From assembly GCA_903893745.1 (NCBI GenBank), contig CAITNF010000004.1, positions 124,001 to 188,000 of the forward strand: a DNA stretch of 64,000 bases. The letters are read 5' to 3'. Under the pieces are notes generated by a model. That model saw only the letters and a program-made list of their open reading frames with translations. It had not been told where the DNA came from and searched no databases. How positions within the stretch are numbered: the stretch's first letter is position 1; every line of letters starts with the position of its first letter. Shown in pieces: positions 18,231 to 26,943 of this stretch. The position numbers and the translations under genes are program-made. The stretch is from an uncultured Actinomycetes bacterium (lineage in GTDB: Bacteria; Actinomycetota; Acidimicrobiia; Acidimicrobiales; RAAP-2).

Positions 18231-19133
18231 TTACCACTCTTCGAGCGCCATGGCTCGTAGTTCCACATCGTCCAAATCGCCTAAGTCCGATGAGGGACGA
18301 TCACTCCACTGATTGAACCAAATCCAGCGCCAACCGGCGTACGGCGACGTGAGGAAGAACGAGTCTTTCGGGGTTACTTGACGGGCGCAGCGACGTAGCG
18401 CCCCGGCCAGTCCCAGGGGATAGCGAATCGCGGCGGCGGCGACTTCATCGGCCCGGTAGGCCGTGCCGCTTCCCGCTAATACTTTTCGATTCTCGAGCGA
18501 CGTTGACACCACTGATGCCACACACTCTCGCGTCAACAGACCCAGACGCTGACGAGCGAGACAGTGAGCCACCATGCCCTCGAGCTCGATTAATTCAAAA
18601 TCACTCATGACGGCGCTGGTCACGAAGAAGGAGTACGCCGAACCGTTCGGAACTAGAGCGGCGTTATAACAGCCATCATCGATAATGAAGGCACTAATTC
18701 CGTCAACGCCAAACGTGGCCGCTAGTCGGTCCAGCACCGTGATGAGGCGTTGACGATCGGTGCTGCTTCCACCCGGGCGAAACGAATCCAGCACGAGTCC
18801 GGCTAATTGTGTTCCCTGCTGCTCAAATCGAACCAGCGAACGACGTAAGTCCCATCCGTAGAGACCCGCCATCACCACTCCCACAGCGGGGAGCCACGGA
18901 ACAACCACCACCGCAACAATCAGGCCCAGAGAGACCACGGCCACCGCCAACGTCACGGGTAGTTTGCGTCGCAGAGCGAATCGGCGAACCACGTGTTGAT
19001 TGGCTTCACGCTCTTGCGTCGTTGGCGCATAAGGACTTTGCCATGTCGGATCGAGAACTGGCTCTACGTAGCGTGGACCTCGGTCACGTGACGACTGATT
19101 CTTTCGAGTCCGGGACCGCTGCTTAGTTGCCAC
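18231..19133 (-). CDS. M48 (HtpX-like) membrane protein lacking the zinc-binding motif
   Basis: 300 aa. A basic N-terminus is followed by two TM segments (about 58-90), then a domain that resembles M48 peptidases in order: LDRLAATFGVDGISAFIIDD, YNAALVPNGSAYSFFVTSAV, a helix ELIELEGMVAHCLARQR, and YRADEVAAAAIRYPLGLAGA. In active M48 enzymes the helix is AHExxH and a Glu precedes the AD. Here these positions read H-C-L-A-R and YRAD, so two or three zinc ligands and the catalytic Glu appear lost. It is probably a non-catalytic scaffold or binding protein. GTG start, with TAGCCT 6 bp upstream overlapping the pimA stop. The unnamed gene between pimA and pdxS is common in actinobacteria. Confidence 0.7.
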   Translation of the reverse strand: MATKQRSRTRKNQSSRDRGPRYVEPVLDPTWQSPYAPTTQEREANQHVVRRFALRRKLPVTLAVAVVSLGLIVAVVVVPWLPAVGVVMAGLYGWDLRRSLVRFEQQGTQLAGLVLDSFRPGGSSTDRQRLITVLDRLAATFGVDGISAFIIDDGCYNAALVPNGSAYSFFVTSAVMSDFELIELEGMVAHCLARQRLGLLTRECVASVVSTSLENRKVLAGSGTAYRADEVAAAAIRYPLGLAGALRRCARQVTPKDSFFLTSPYAGWRWIWFNQWSDRPSSDLGDLDDVELRAMALEEW

Positions 19134-19139
19134 CAGACA

Positions 19140-19145
19140 AGGCTA
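19140..19145 (-). promoter_or_regulatory. Predicted -10 element before the M48-like gene
   Basis: TAGCCT at -12 to -7 from the GTG at 19133, sharing bases with the pimA TAG stop (19143-19145). Predicts a leaderless transcript for the M48-like gene. Confidence 0.4.
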
Positions 19146-20243
19146 CCGTGTGCCAGTGAAGCCAGCGCGTGCCTTGTCGTAGAGGACTTCATACTTATCC
19201 ATCAGCGACTGCATCGACCAGTTCTCGGCGTAGGCGCGAGCCGCAGCTATTCGACCAATGGTCTCGCTCGCGAGCGACTGTTCAATGGCTAACTCCAGTG
19301 CCGACGCATCACCCGGAGCAAATAACGCAGCGTGTGGGCCTGCGGCGTCGCGATAGCCCGCAATATCGCTCGCCACGATATTTGACTCACTCGCCATGGC
19401 CTCAAGAAGTACGAGACCAAAACTCTCTCCTCGTGTCGACGGAGCGATAACGGCGTTAGCTCGTCGTAACCACCGGCGTTTCTCGCTGTCGCTCACCGCT
19501 CCCTCGAAAGTGATGCACTCATCGTGCGCCGCCAACGCCTCGAGCATCGCTCGCTCGGGTCCATCTCCCACCAACACCAGTTTCCACTTTTGGCTCGATC
19601 GGTCGTTGTGGGTTCGCACGGCATTAATCGCGTGGGCCATCCCCTTGCGCGATTCGAGACGACCAAGGGCCACGAGCAGCACCCCATCATCGCGAATACG
19701 AGGTTCCGCTACAAACCGTGCGCTTTCAAAGCCGTTAAAGAGAAGCTCAGCCTTAACGCCTGCCGCCGTCTCAATGGTGGTGGTGGCTTCACTACTCACG
19801 CCAGCGGCAACGTCAATCTTTGCGGCGAGAGCGCGCAGCAGTGGTCCGGTCCATTTCAGTGCGGGACCATCGCCGCTGCGGTGGAACGTCGCCACTGCGG
19901 GGAAACGGTGAGCCCACAGTGTGGCCCAGCCGATTAGGGGGGCAAATGGCTCGTGGAAGTGCACAACCGATGGAGAGAAGTTGCTGACGGCACGCAGAGC
20001 TTGCGACGAAGCTCGTGGCGAAAGGGTAAGTGGAGCTCGTGATCCATTGGCGGGAAGTGACAGGAGGTGTCCCAGTCGGACGACTGTGGCCGGAGTGTCG
20101 TAGGACGAGTGGTCACTGGAGTCGGGCGCGATAATCAATACGTCGTGGCCGCGACCGGCCAGTTCACGGCTCATGGCCAAAACCTGTTCTTGTACGCCAC
20201 CGTGCACGCTCAGGGCGTACGGTGACACGAGGGCGACGCGCAC
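19143..20243 (-). CDS. pimA: Phosphatidylinositol alpha-mannosyltransferase PimA (GT4)
   Basis: 366 aa from the GTG at 20243. PimA transfers mannose from GDP-mannose to phosphatidylinositol, the first step of PIM synthesis at the inner face of the membrane. VRVALVSPYALSVHGGVQEQ gives the GGVQ acceptor loop. The C-terminal GT-B domain carries PSTRGESFGLVLLEAMAS, the Ex7E nucleotide-sugar motif. I chose GTG 20243 because it starts 2 bp after the acyltransferase stop and matches the family N-terminus. An in-frame start at 20282 would add 13 unconserved residues. The upstream genes make up the classic PIM operon. Confidence 0.9.
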   Translation of the reverse strand: MRVALVSPYALSVHGGVQEQVLAMSRELAGRGHDVLIIAPDSSDHSSYDTPATVVRLGHLLSLPANGSRAPLTLSPRASSQALRAVSNFSPSVVHFHEPFAPLIGWATLWAHRFPAVATFHRSGDGPALKWTGPLLRALAAKIDVAAGVSSEATTTIETAAGVKAELLFNGFESARFVAEPRIRDDGVLLVALGRLESRKGMAHAINAVRTHNDRSSQKWKLVLVGDGPERAMLEALAAHDECITFEGAVSDSEKRRWLRRANAVIAPSTRGESFGLVLLEAMASESNIVASDIAGYRDAAGPHAALFAPGDASALELAIEQSLASETIGRIAAARAYAENWSMQSLMDKYEVLYDKARAGFTGTR

Positions 20244-20245
20244 GA

Positions 20246-21133
20246 CTACGGGTTCGTGAAACGTGGCTGCAAAACGTGCCACTGTTCGGGCGCACGGCGA
20301 ATCAAGCCCTCGAGTTCATGCGCGATTACCTGAGTGATTCGTGTGACGTCGTCTCGTAGTCGCCCCAAGCGCACGGCCTCAATTGGTGGCGTCACGACGA
20401 CGAAGTGATCTGACCCGGGACCGGCGTACGCAGCTCCCGCGAGCAGCGTGGCTCCCGTGCGAAGCGCCAAGGTCGCGGGACCGGCCGGCATAGTGACTCG
20501 CTCACCAAAGAACTCGACCTCGACCCCGTTTCCTTGAAGATCTCGATCGCAAAGGAGTCCAATCAGTTCACCAGCTCGAAGTGTCCTCAATAAGACTCCG
20601 CTCGCTTGGTCGTTGAGCGGTTCAATCAGAATTCCCATGGCCTCGCGCTTTTTTTTAAACCATCGAAAGAGGGCCGGAGGGTCCAACTCTTCGGCCACGG
20701 CGGTCATCGGCATGCCCAACTGCTCGACATACGAGCCGCCCCATTCCCAACTTCCGACGTGCGGTATTGCCAGGATTGTGCCCTTGCCCCTCGCCTTCGA
20801 ATCTTCGAGGTGCTCAACCCCCTCGGAAAAAATACAACGATCCGCTACTACGGCTTTGCTGAGTGATGGGAGTTTCGCACCTTCGGCCCAGTACTGTCCG
20901 TAACTCGCAAAGGCTCGATTAACGAAACGTTCAACAAATTGATCGCTCGGCACCGAACCAACTGGCCCCAGTGCGTGACGAAGGTTTTCCCTCAAGTTTT
21001 GCCGCGCTCCACTCAAACGGCGTCCGTACAAGCTGGCCAAATATCGACCGAGGGTAACGTCGAAGCGTTCGGGTAAAAGCTCTGCCGCACCACCCAGCGT
21101 CTTAAAGAGCGCGACTCGAAATTTACCGGACAT
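20246..21133 (-). CDS. Phosphatidylinositol mannoside acyltransferase (LpxL/HtrB family)
   Basis: 295 aa. Members between pgsA and pimA (mycobacterial PatA, Rv2611c) acylate the mannose of PIM. The HX4(D/E) catalytic motif is HVGSWEWGG, followed by LLCDRDLQGNGVEVEFFGER. The N-terminal hydrophobic anchor lies in KFRVALFKTLGGAAELLP. ATG 21133 is 2 bp after the pgsA stop; an open frame to 21295 lies inside pgsA and is not conserved. Assignment to PIM rather than another glycolipid rests on gene context. Confidence 0.88.
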   Translation of the reverse strand: MSGKFRVALFKTLGGAAELLPERFDVTLGRYLASLYGRRLSGARQNLRENLRHALGPVGSVPSDQFVERFVNRAFASYGQYWAEGAKLPSLSKAVVADRCIFSEGVEHLEDSKARGKGTILAIPHVGSWEWGGSYVEQLGMPMTAVAEELDPPALFRWFKKKREAMGILIEPLNDQASGVLLRTLRAGELIGLLCDRDLQGNGVEVEFFGERVTMPAGPATLALRTGATLLAGAAYAGPGSDHFVVVTPPIEAVRLGRLRDDVTRITQVIAHELEGLIRRAPEQWHVLQPRFTNP

Positions 21134-21135
21134 GC

Positions 21136-21801
21136 TCAGTGTCGTGAGGTTCGGCTGACGCTTCGGCGGAGTCGGCCAATGTGCCGCGGGGCAGCGGGTG
21201 TTGGCTGCGGTGGCGCTTCGGGAGCGGCGGCAATCTGCCAAACACGCCAAAAACGTCCAGCCGCAGTCATTGCCGTGAGAACAAGTAACACCCACAGGAC
21301 AGGAATAAATATTGACTTCGCCAAGAGTCCAATGCCGAACAGAATCATTCGCTCCGCACGCTCCATCAAACCACCCTTAGCCGTGAGTCCCAGACTCTCC
21401 GCCTTCGAGCGCTGGTAGGAGATCATGAAGGTTGTCGTCATGATGGCGAACGGCAGAAGCGCCAACTGTCCGTGGCCGTGCGCCGTTAGGTAGAACGCCG
21501 AGCCACCCAACAACAGCGCATCAGAAAGACGGTCCACGACTGAATCAAAGAAACTTCCACGTTGACTCGCACGGTGCGACGCTTTCGCCACCGGACCATC
21601 AAAAAGGTCATGAAAGCCGGTGAGAGTCAGGAGCAGGGCGGCCCATAGGTGATAGCCGGTGGCGATTGCCCACGCTGTCGCGCAGGCGAACACCAATCCC
21701 GAGGCGGTGAGCACATCAGCGGAGCAACCTCGGCGAACGAGCCAACGTCCGATTGGGGCTGTGGTCGCATCGACCGACTTACGAAACTTTCCGTCGAACA
21801 T
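21136..21801 (-). CDS. pgsA: CDP-alcohol phosphatidyltransferase, probable phosphatidylinositol phosphate synthase
   Basis: 221 aa membrane protein with about six TM segments. The CDP-alcohol motif is HDLFDGPVAKAS...GSFFDSVVD, with all four Asp residues present. The usual Arg after Ala (DGxxAR) is Lys here. In actinobacteria the gene in this position makes phosphatidylinositol phosphate from CDP-diacylglycerol and inositol phosphate, feeding the acyltransferase and PimA downstream. The C-terminal 40 residues are Pro/Arg-rich and cytoplasmic-looking. Confidence 0.88.
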   Translation of the reverse strand: MFDGKFRKSVDATTAPIGRWLVRRGCSADVLTASGLVFACATAWAIATGYHLWAALLLTLTGFHDLFDGPVAKASHRASQRGSFFDSVVDRLSDALLLGGSAFYLTAHGHGQLALLPFAIMTTTFMISYQRSKAESLGLTAKGGLMERAERMILFGIGLLAKSIFIPVLWVLLVLTAMTAAGRFWRVWQIAAAPEAPPQPTPAAPRHIGRLRRSVSRTSRH

Positions 21802-21849
21802 TGATCCTCCGGATCCTTATGACAAGTCTACCGACCGAGTGCTGATGAC

Positions 21850-22353
21850 TTAAGAAGCAAAGTGGGCCCGGACCTTATGCCAAGTTGACTCTAGAGATTC
21901 CGGCAGAACTCGTGTTTCTCCAATGGTGGTCATGAAATTGGTATCGCCGCTCCATCGAGGCAACACGTGTCCGTGAAGATGCTGGGGAATGCCGGCGCCG
22001 GCGGCTTGGCCCAAATTAAGGCCAACGTTTAAACCATCCGCGCCATACGCCTTCTCAATGGCCAGTACCGTTTTTCTGATTAAGAGAAAGAAATCGGAAT
22101 ATTCGTCATCATCGAGATCGCTGAGCGGCGCCACGTGTCGTCGCGGCAGCACCAGCAAGTGACCCGATCCGTACGGAAATGCGTTGAGGGTAACGAACGA
22201 CTTTGGAGTGTGCCAGATGACACCCGACTCGACGCTCGGTTCGAGCTCAGCGAGCTGACAAAAGACGCAGGGCGCTGACATGCCACTCTCTTTGCTGCTC
22301 GCAGTAGTGACGTAACCTTCGCGCCATGCCGCGGAGAAACGCTCGAGTGGCAC
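21850..22353 (-). CDS. HIT domain protein (Ap4A phosphorylase-like, Rv2613c family)
   Basis: 167 aa nucleotide hydrolase/transferase of the histidine-triad superfamily. The triad is in HLHGHVLPRW. SGHLLVLPRRHV and GLNVGLNLGQAAGAG match the actinobacterial members found between thrS and pgsA, some of which are Ap4A phosphorylases. CVFC near residue 30 may bind a metal. GTG start at 22353 overlaps the thrS stop by 1 bp (TAGTG). Confidence 0.9.
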   Translation of the reverse strand: MPLERFSAAWREGYVTTASSKESGMSAPCVFCQLAELEPSVESGVIWHTPKSFVTLNAFPYGSGHLLVLPRRHVAPLSDLDDDEYSDFFLLIRKTVLAIEKAYGADGLNVGLNLGQAAGAGIPQHLHGHVLPRWSGDTNFMTTIGETRVLPESLESTWHKVRAHFAS

Positions 22354-24332
22354 TACGGTGCCTCAGGCGATCCGTGGCTGGCTATTTCGTCGCGCAGCCG
22401 TAAGCGAAACGCCGCCAATTGCACGCCACGCTCCGGATCGTTCGATCCACGGGCATTGATTCCTAGCGTGCCAAGTTTCACGTCGTCATCCCCGACGACC
22501 ACGATGTAGGGAATCTTTTCTAACTTCGCCTTGCGAATGCGCGCGCCCAGGGGCTCGTTGGCCGGTTCCACGGCTACGCGCACGCCGTCTCCTTTGAGGG
22601 CGGCGGCGACTTGGTAGGCGTAGTCATCGTGATCATCACGAACTCCAAGCACGCGAACCTGCTCGGGGCTCAACCAGGTGGGCATATTGCCGGCATAGTG
22701 CTCAATCAAAATTGCAATAAATCGCTCCACGGAGCCAAAGAGCGCTCGGTGAATCATGATGGGCTGGTGACGAGCGTTGTCGCCCGCCACGTACGTCGCT
22801 TCGAAGCGCTGGGGCAACTGGAAGTCCAATTGAATAGTTGACATTTGGTGCGTTCGGCCAATCGCGTCACGGGCCTGCACCGAAATCTTCGGACCGTAAA
22901 ATGCTCCCCCGCCTTCGTCACGAACGAGTTCGAGTCCAGCCGCAGTCGCCACTGTGGCCAAGGTTGCTTCAGCCTCACTCCACTCCGCGTCAGTTCCAAC
23001 CGCCTTTCCTTCCGGGCGTGTCGAAAGTTCGAGGTAGAAATCGTTCAACCCGAAATCTCGCAAGAGGCCCAGTACGAAGGTCAATAGATTCGCTAACTCT
23101 TCGCCCATCTGCTCACGGGTGCAGAAAATATGCGCATCATCTTGGGTCATGCCCCGGACTCGAGTCAGACCGTGCACCACACCTGACTTCTCGTAGCGGT
23201 AGACCGTGCCGAACTCGAACATTCGCAGTGGTAGCTCTCGATAGCTCCGCTGACGCGCCTTGAAGATCAGTACGTGGAATGGACAGTTCATGGGTTTGAG
23301 GTAGTAACGCTGACCCTCATCGAGCTCCATGGGCGGATACATACCATCGGCGAACCACTGAAGGTGCCCCGAAGTTTCAAACAGTTCCGCTTTGGTGATG
23401 TGCGGAGAGTACACAAACTCGTAGCCGCCTTCCACGTGGCGTTGGCGTGAGTACTCCTCCATCACTCTGCGAATTATTCCTCCGCGGGGGTGAAAGACCG
23501 CGAGGCCCGGACCCAGTTCACTCGGGAACGAGAAGAGATCAAGTTCTTGACCTAAGCGACGATGGTCGCGCCGTTCAGCCTCCTCAAGTTGCACTAGGTG
23601 CGCCGCCAATGCATCCTTTGACTCCCATGCGGTGCCGTAGATGCGCTGGAGCTGTTGATTCTTCTCGTCGCCACGCCAGTAGGCGCCCGCGACGCGCATC
23701 AAACGAAAATGGCCCAGACGTCCAGTGGAGGGCACGTGGGGACCCCGGCAGAGATCGCGGAAGTTCGGTGTGTTTTCGTACGCGGACACCACTGACGCAC
23801 TCGCGACTTCGGCCAGGTCGTCTTCGCTACCAGCTTTGACCGCTTCAATAATCTCAACTTTGAATGGCTGGTCCTTGAATAATTCAAGTCCATCGGCAAT
23901 AGAGTATTCGGATCGCACGAAGGGCTGATCTTCGGCCATGATCGCGCGCATCTCGGCGTCAATGCGGTCTAAGTCATCATCACTGAAGCGGCCATCGCCC
24001 GGAAGCGCAAAATCGTAATAAAAACCATCGCGAATCGCTGGTCCAATCGCGTAGTGGGCACCGGGCCACAGACGCGTCACGGCCTGGGCTAGCACGTGTG
24101 CGGTCGAGTGACGAAGTACTTCCCGGCCTAAATCGCTAGCCGGAGTCACGATGGCAACCGTTGACTTCGTCGGCAACGGAGAACTGAGGTCGGTCAGTTC
24201 GCCATCAACTACCGCCGCCAGGGCATCTTTCGCTAAGCGAGACCCTATTGCTCCAGCGAGATCGTGGGCGGTCGAGTTACCAGGCAGCGTCCGTTCGCTG
24301 CCATCGGGAAGAACTACTTCTACATCCGCCAT
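22353..24332 (-). CDS. thrS: Threonyl-tRNA synthetase
   Basis: 659 aa class II ThrRS. TGS domain (1-60), editing domain with HSTAHVLAQAVTRLWPGA, catalytic core with MNCPFHVLIFKARQRSYREL, motif 2 GTVYRYEKSGVVHGLTRVRG, and motif 3 around HRALFGSVERFIAILIEH, then the anticodon-binding domain. Shine-Dalgarno AAAGG lies 6 bp before the ATG. It heads the thrS-HIT-pgsA-acyltransferase-pimA series. Confidence 0.96.
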   Translation of the reverse strand: MADVEVVLPDGSERTLPGNSTAHDLAGAIGSRLAKDALAAVVDGELTDLSSPLPTKSTVAIVTPASDLGREVLRHSTAHVLAQAVTRLWPGAHYAIGPAIRDGFYYDFALPGDGRFSDDDLDRIDAEMRAIMAEDQPFVRSEYSIADGLELFKDQPFKVEIIEAVKAGSEDDLAEVASASVVSAYENTPNFRDLCRGPHVPSTGRLGHFRLMRVAGAYWRGDEKNQQLQRIYGTAWESKDALAAHLVQLEEAERRDHRRLGQELDLFSFPSELGPGLAVFHPRGGIIRRVMEEYSRQRHVEGGYEFVYSPHITKAELFETSGHLQWFADGMYPPMELDEGQRYYLKPMNCPFHVLIFKARQRSYRELPLRMFEFGTVYRYEKSGVVHGLTRVRGMTQDDAHIFCTREQMGEELANLLTFVLGLLRDFGLNDFYLELSTRPEGKAVGTDAEWSEAEATLATVATAAGLELVRDEGGGAFYGPKISVQARDAIGRTHQMSTIQLDFQLPQRFEATYVAGDNARHQPIMIHRALFGSVERFIAILIEHYAGNMPTWLSPEQVRVLGVRDDHDDYAYQVAAALKGDGVRVAVEPANEPLGARIRKAKLEKIPYIVVVGDDDVKLGTLGINARGSNDPERGVQLAAFRLRLRDEIASHGSPEAP

Positions 24333-24348
24333 TATGACCTTTCGTCAC

Positions 24349-25470
24349 CTACAGCGTAATACCGAGCAACGCCGCGGGAGTGGCGACGTTAAAGCCCGCT
24401 TGGGCGGCTTCATCGATCGCCGCAATGGCCCCTGGGGTGTTGAGATCGTCGTCTAACGCTTCACGAACGTCGTCTAGGACGGTGCTCGCTCGCGCACACG
24501 TCAATGTTGATCGCCAAGTGGCGAGACGCGACTGCGCCAGCGACAAGAGTTCGCCGTGCCACTCCCAATCTTGTCGATAGTGCTGATCCAAAAGAGCCAG
24601 ACGCACGGCGGCCGGCTCGGCTTGGGCCGCCAACTTGTCCACGAATACCAGGTTGCCGAGCGACTTGGACATCTTCGTGCCGTCAAGGCCAACGAGTCCC
24701 ACGTGAAGCCAGTGGCGAACAAAAGGGGCACCGGTGACTGATTCACTCTGCGCCGCCTCACATTCGTGATGGGGAAAGGCTAGATCTCGACCTCCACCGT
24801 GTACGTCCAACGTCTCACCCAGGTCGCGCAGAGCGAGCGCCGAGCACTCAATGTGCCAGCCGGGTCGACCCGCACCCCATCGAGACTCCCACGATGGTTC
24901 ATCCGCGAGTGACGGCTGCCAGAGCACGAAGTCCAAGGGATCGCGGCGACGTGGATCGGAGGGGTTACCTCCGTGAATTTCTGCGAGTTCGAGCATGCTC
25001 GCCCGGCTTTCGTGGCTCACCTGACCGAAGCGCGGAAACTTCGAGACCTCGAAGTAGACCCACCCGTCAACTTCATACGCGAGACCTTCGTCGAATGTTT
25101 GACCGATCAGTGTCAAAATTTCAGCGATTGCGCCTGTGGCGCGAGGTTCACTAAAAACTGGTAAAAGATTGATTAACTGCATATCGCGATCAAACTTCGC
25201 CATTTCTTGAGCCGCCAAGTCGAGGTAGTTAACCCCAAGTTGACGCGCCTTCTTCAAAATATCGTCATCGACGTCAGTGACGTTGCGCACACAGTGTGTC
25301 TGGTGGCCGGCATCACGAAGTCGTCGCTGCAGTACGTCAAAGGTTAGATAGACGAAAGCGTGACCTAAGTGGGCAGAATCATACGGAGTGATTCCGCAGC
25401 TGTACATCGTGACAAGAGGTCCCAGTTCCATTGGAAAGATTCCCTGACGCGCACTGTCGTACAGTTTCAT
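24349..25470 (-). CDS. mshC: MshC-like cysteine:glucosaminyl-inositol ligase (short CysRS homologue)
   Basis: 373 aa class I CysRS-fold protein. MYSCGITPYDSAHLGH is the MshC form of the N-terminal motif (CysRS usually has CGPTVYD), with zinc ligand Cys25. RNVTDVDDDILKKA, GRPGWHIECSAL, FPHHECE and KMSKSLGN follow. MshC joins cysteine to GlcN-inositol in mycothiol synthesis. The length is shorter than usual CysRS and lacks its C-terminal anticodon domain. Start ATG 25470 fits the conserved MKLYDSA; the frame is open to 25536. It lies 5 bp after npdG. A short true CysRS cannot be fully excluded without finding another cysS in the genome. Confidence 0.75.
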   Translation of the reverse strand: MKLYDSARQGIFPMELGPLVTMYSCGITPYDSAHLGHAFVYLTFDVLQRRLRDAGHQTHCVRNVTDVDDDILKKARQLGVNYLDLAAQEMAKFDRDMQLINLLPVFSEPRATGAIAEILTLIGQTFDEGLAYEVDGWVYFEVSKFPRFGQVSHESRASMLELAEIHGGNPSDPRRRDPLDFVLWQPSLADEPSWESRWGAGRPGWHIECSALALRDLGETLDVHGGGRDLAFPHHECEAAQSESVTGAPFVRHWLHVGLVGLDGTKMSKSLGNLVFVDKLAAQAEPAAVRLALLDQHYRQDWEWHGELLSLAQSRLATWRSTLTCARASTVLDDVREALDDDLNTPGAIAAIDEAAQAGFNVATPAALLGITL

Positions 25471-25475
25471 CGCAA

Positions 25476-26120
25476 TTACAGTCCCGCGAGTTTCACGTAA
25501 CTGTGTGCTTTGTGTCGGATATTCACCGAGATGCACACTGCCGTAAAGGCTTCAACTGCACTAGCCAGCGACATCGAACCAGCCACTACGGCGCGCAGAC
25601 CAGGCATGGCGTTCACGAGTACTGCGACCTCTTCACGAGCTTGGTTGTGATCAGAAAATATGACCACGTCAGCTTCGAGACCACTGTCTAAATTCTCCAT
25701 CTGCTGTGCGGGTAAGTGGTGAAACGCACCAACGACCAGACTTTCAGGCAAGGCAAACGCGATCTGTGCTGCCATTGAACCCCGAGGTGGGTAGAGCGGG
25801 ATTAGTTCCTTACCCTCACGTTGCAGCGCGTTCACCATTGAAATGACCACTTTGTTCGCCAGCAATTCTTTCAGTCCACGTACGGTCGCCACCGCCGAGT
25901 CCCACGGTGTCGCCACCACAATCACGTCACACTGAGCGACCTCTTCGTTACTTGCGCCACCCACCGTGCCAGTGCCTCGAACTACGATTTCGGCGGCGGT
26001 TGACGTCGCGCGTTGCGCGTCTCGGGACCCGAGCACCACGTCATAGCCCGCGCTCGCTAATCGAACCGCTACCCCGCGTCCTGCCGGACCGGTACCTCCG
26101 AGAATGCCTACTGTTCCCAT
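25476..26120 (-). CDS. npdG: NADPH-dependent F420 reductase-like protein
   Basis: 214 aa. The Rossmann start MGTVGILGGTGPAGRGVAVR and VVLGSRDAQRA match NpdG/Fno, which moves hydride between NADPH and cofactor F420. DVIVVATPWDSAVATVRGL and the C-terminal RAVVAGSMSLASAVEAFTAVC also fit. ATG 26120 is preceded by GAGGA at 5-6 bp, so it is preferred over the GTG at 26132. It is divergent from the inhA-like gene across a 43-bp gap. Some homologues have other substrates, so F420 use is inferred. Confidence 0.8.
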   Translation of the reverse strand: MGTVGILGGTGPAGRGVAVRLASAGYDVVLGSRDAQRATSTAAEIVVRGTGTVGGASNEEVAQCDVIVVATPWDSAVATVRGLKELLANKVVISMVNALQREGKELIPLYPPRGSMAAQIAFALPESLVVGAFHHLPAQQMENLDSGLEADVVIFSDHNQAREEVAVLVNAMPGLRAVVAGSMSLASAVEAFTAVCISVNIRHKAHSYVKLAGL

Positions 26121-26151
26121 TTGCGTCCTCACTTAATTTGATGTCGACAAG

Positions 26152-26157
26152 TACGCT
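26152..26157 (+). promoter_or_regulatory. Predicted -10 element of a leaderless inhA-like promoter
   Basis: TACGCT at -12 to -7 from the ATG at 26164. The 43-bp spacer to npdG must hold both divergent promoters. Confidence 0.4.
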
Positions 26158-26163
26158 AACAAC

Positions 26164-26943
26164 ATGGGACTACTGACCAATCACTGCATCCTGATTACTG
26201 GAGTTTTAACTGATGAGTCGTTGGCCTTTGGGATAGCCCAGCGGGCTCTGGCCGAAGGGGCCACCGTCGCCCTCTCCGGGGCCGGGCGGGGGGCCTCCCT
26301 AACGCGACGTACAGCCCGCAAATTAGGCGAGGTCGGCGAGATTGTCGAATTGGACGTGACGGAGCCCACTCAGATAGCTGAAGCAGTTAAAGAGATCGAA
26401 CGGCGCTTTGGCCGCCTCGACGGCCTCGTCCACGCCATTGGCTACGCCCCCGCTTCGTGCCTGGGTAGCGGCATGTTCACGGCGCCGTGGGAGGACGTGG
26501 CGACGGCGATGCAGATATCGACGTATTCGCTCGGCGCCCTAGTCGGCGCCTTTCGCCCCTTGCTCCAGCGAAGTACCGCGCTCGGCGGGGCTTCAGTCAT
26601 CGCGCTCGATTTTGATGGATCACGCGCGTACCCAATGTACGACTGGATGGGTGTGATGAAGGCCGGTCTTGAATCACTCGGGCGCTACCTCGCGCGTGAA
26701 GTAGGAAAGGACCACATTCGGGTCAATATGTTGGCCGCCGGTCCGATCCGTACGATGGCGGCCAAATCCATTCCCGGTTTTTCTCAGTTTGAGGACACGT
26801 GGAGCGATCGAGCCCCACTTGGTTGGGACGTGCACGACGCCAGCGCCGTTGCGGACACCGCGGTGGCCCTCTTGTCACCCCTACTGCGTGGAACAACAGG
26901 GTCGATAATCCACGTGGACGGTGGCGCCCACGCAATGGGTTAA
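26164..26943 (+). CDS. fabI: Enoyl-[acyl-carrier-protein] reductase, InhA/FabI type
   Basis: 259 aa SDR-fold enzyme performing the last reduction in each fatty acid elongation cycle. LITGVLTDESLAFGIAQRAL is the FabI-type cofactor site. The Tyr/Lys pair is in YDWMGVMKAGLES, and AAGPIRTMAAKSIPGF plus DGGAHAMG resemble InhA. The TAA stop interlocks with the TAA stop of the convergent ABC gene in TTAA (26940-26943). Confidence 0.93.
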   Translation: MGLLTNHCILITGVLTDESLAFGIAQRALAEGATVALSGAGRGASLTRRTARKLGEVGEIVELDVTEPTQIAEAVKEIERRFGRLDGLVHAIGYAPASCLGSGMFTAPWEDVATAMQISTYSLGALVGAFRPLLQRSTALGGASVIALDFDGSRAYPMYDWMGVMKAGLESLGRYLAREVGKDHIRVNMLAAGPIRTMAAKSIPGFSQFEDTWSDRAPLGWDVHDASAVADTAVALLSPLLRGTTGSIIHVDGGAHAMG

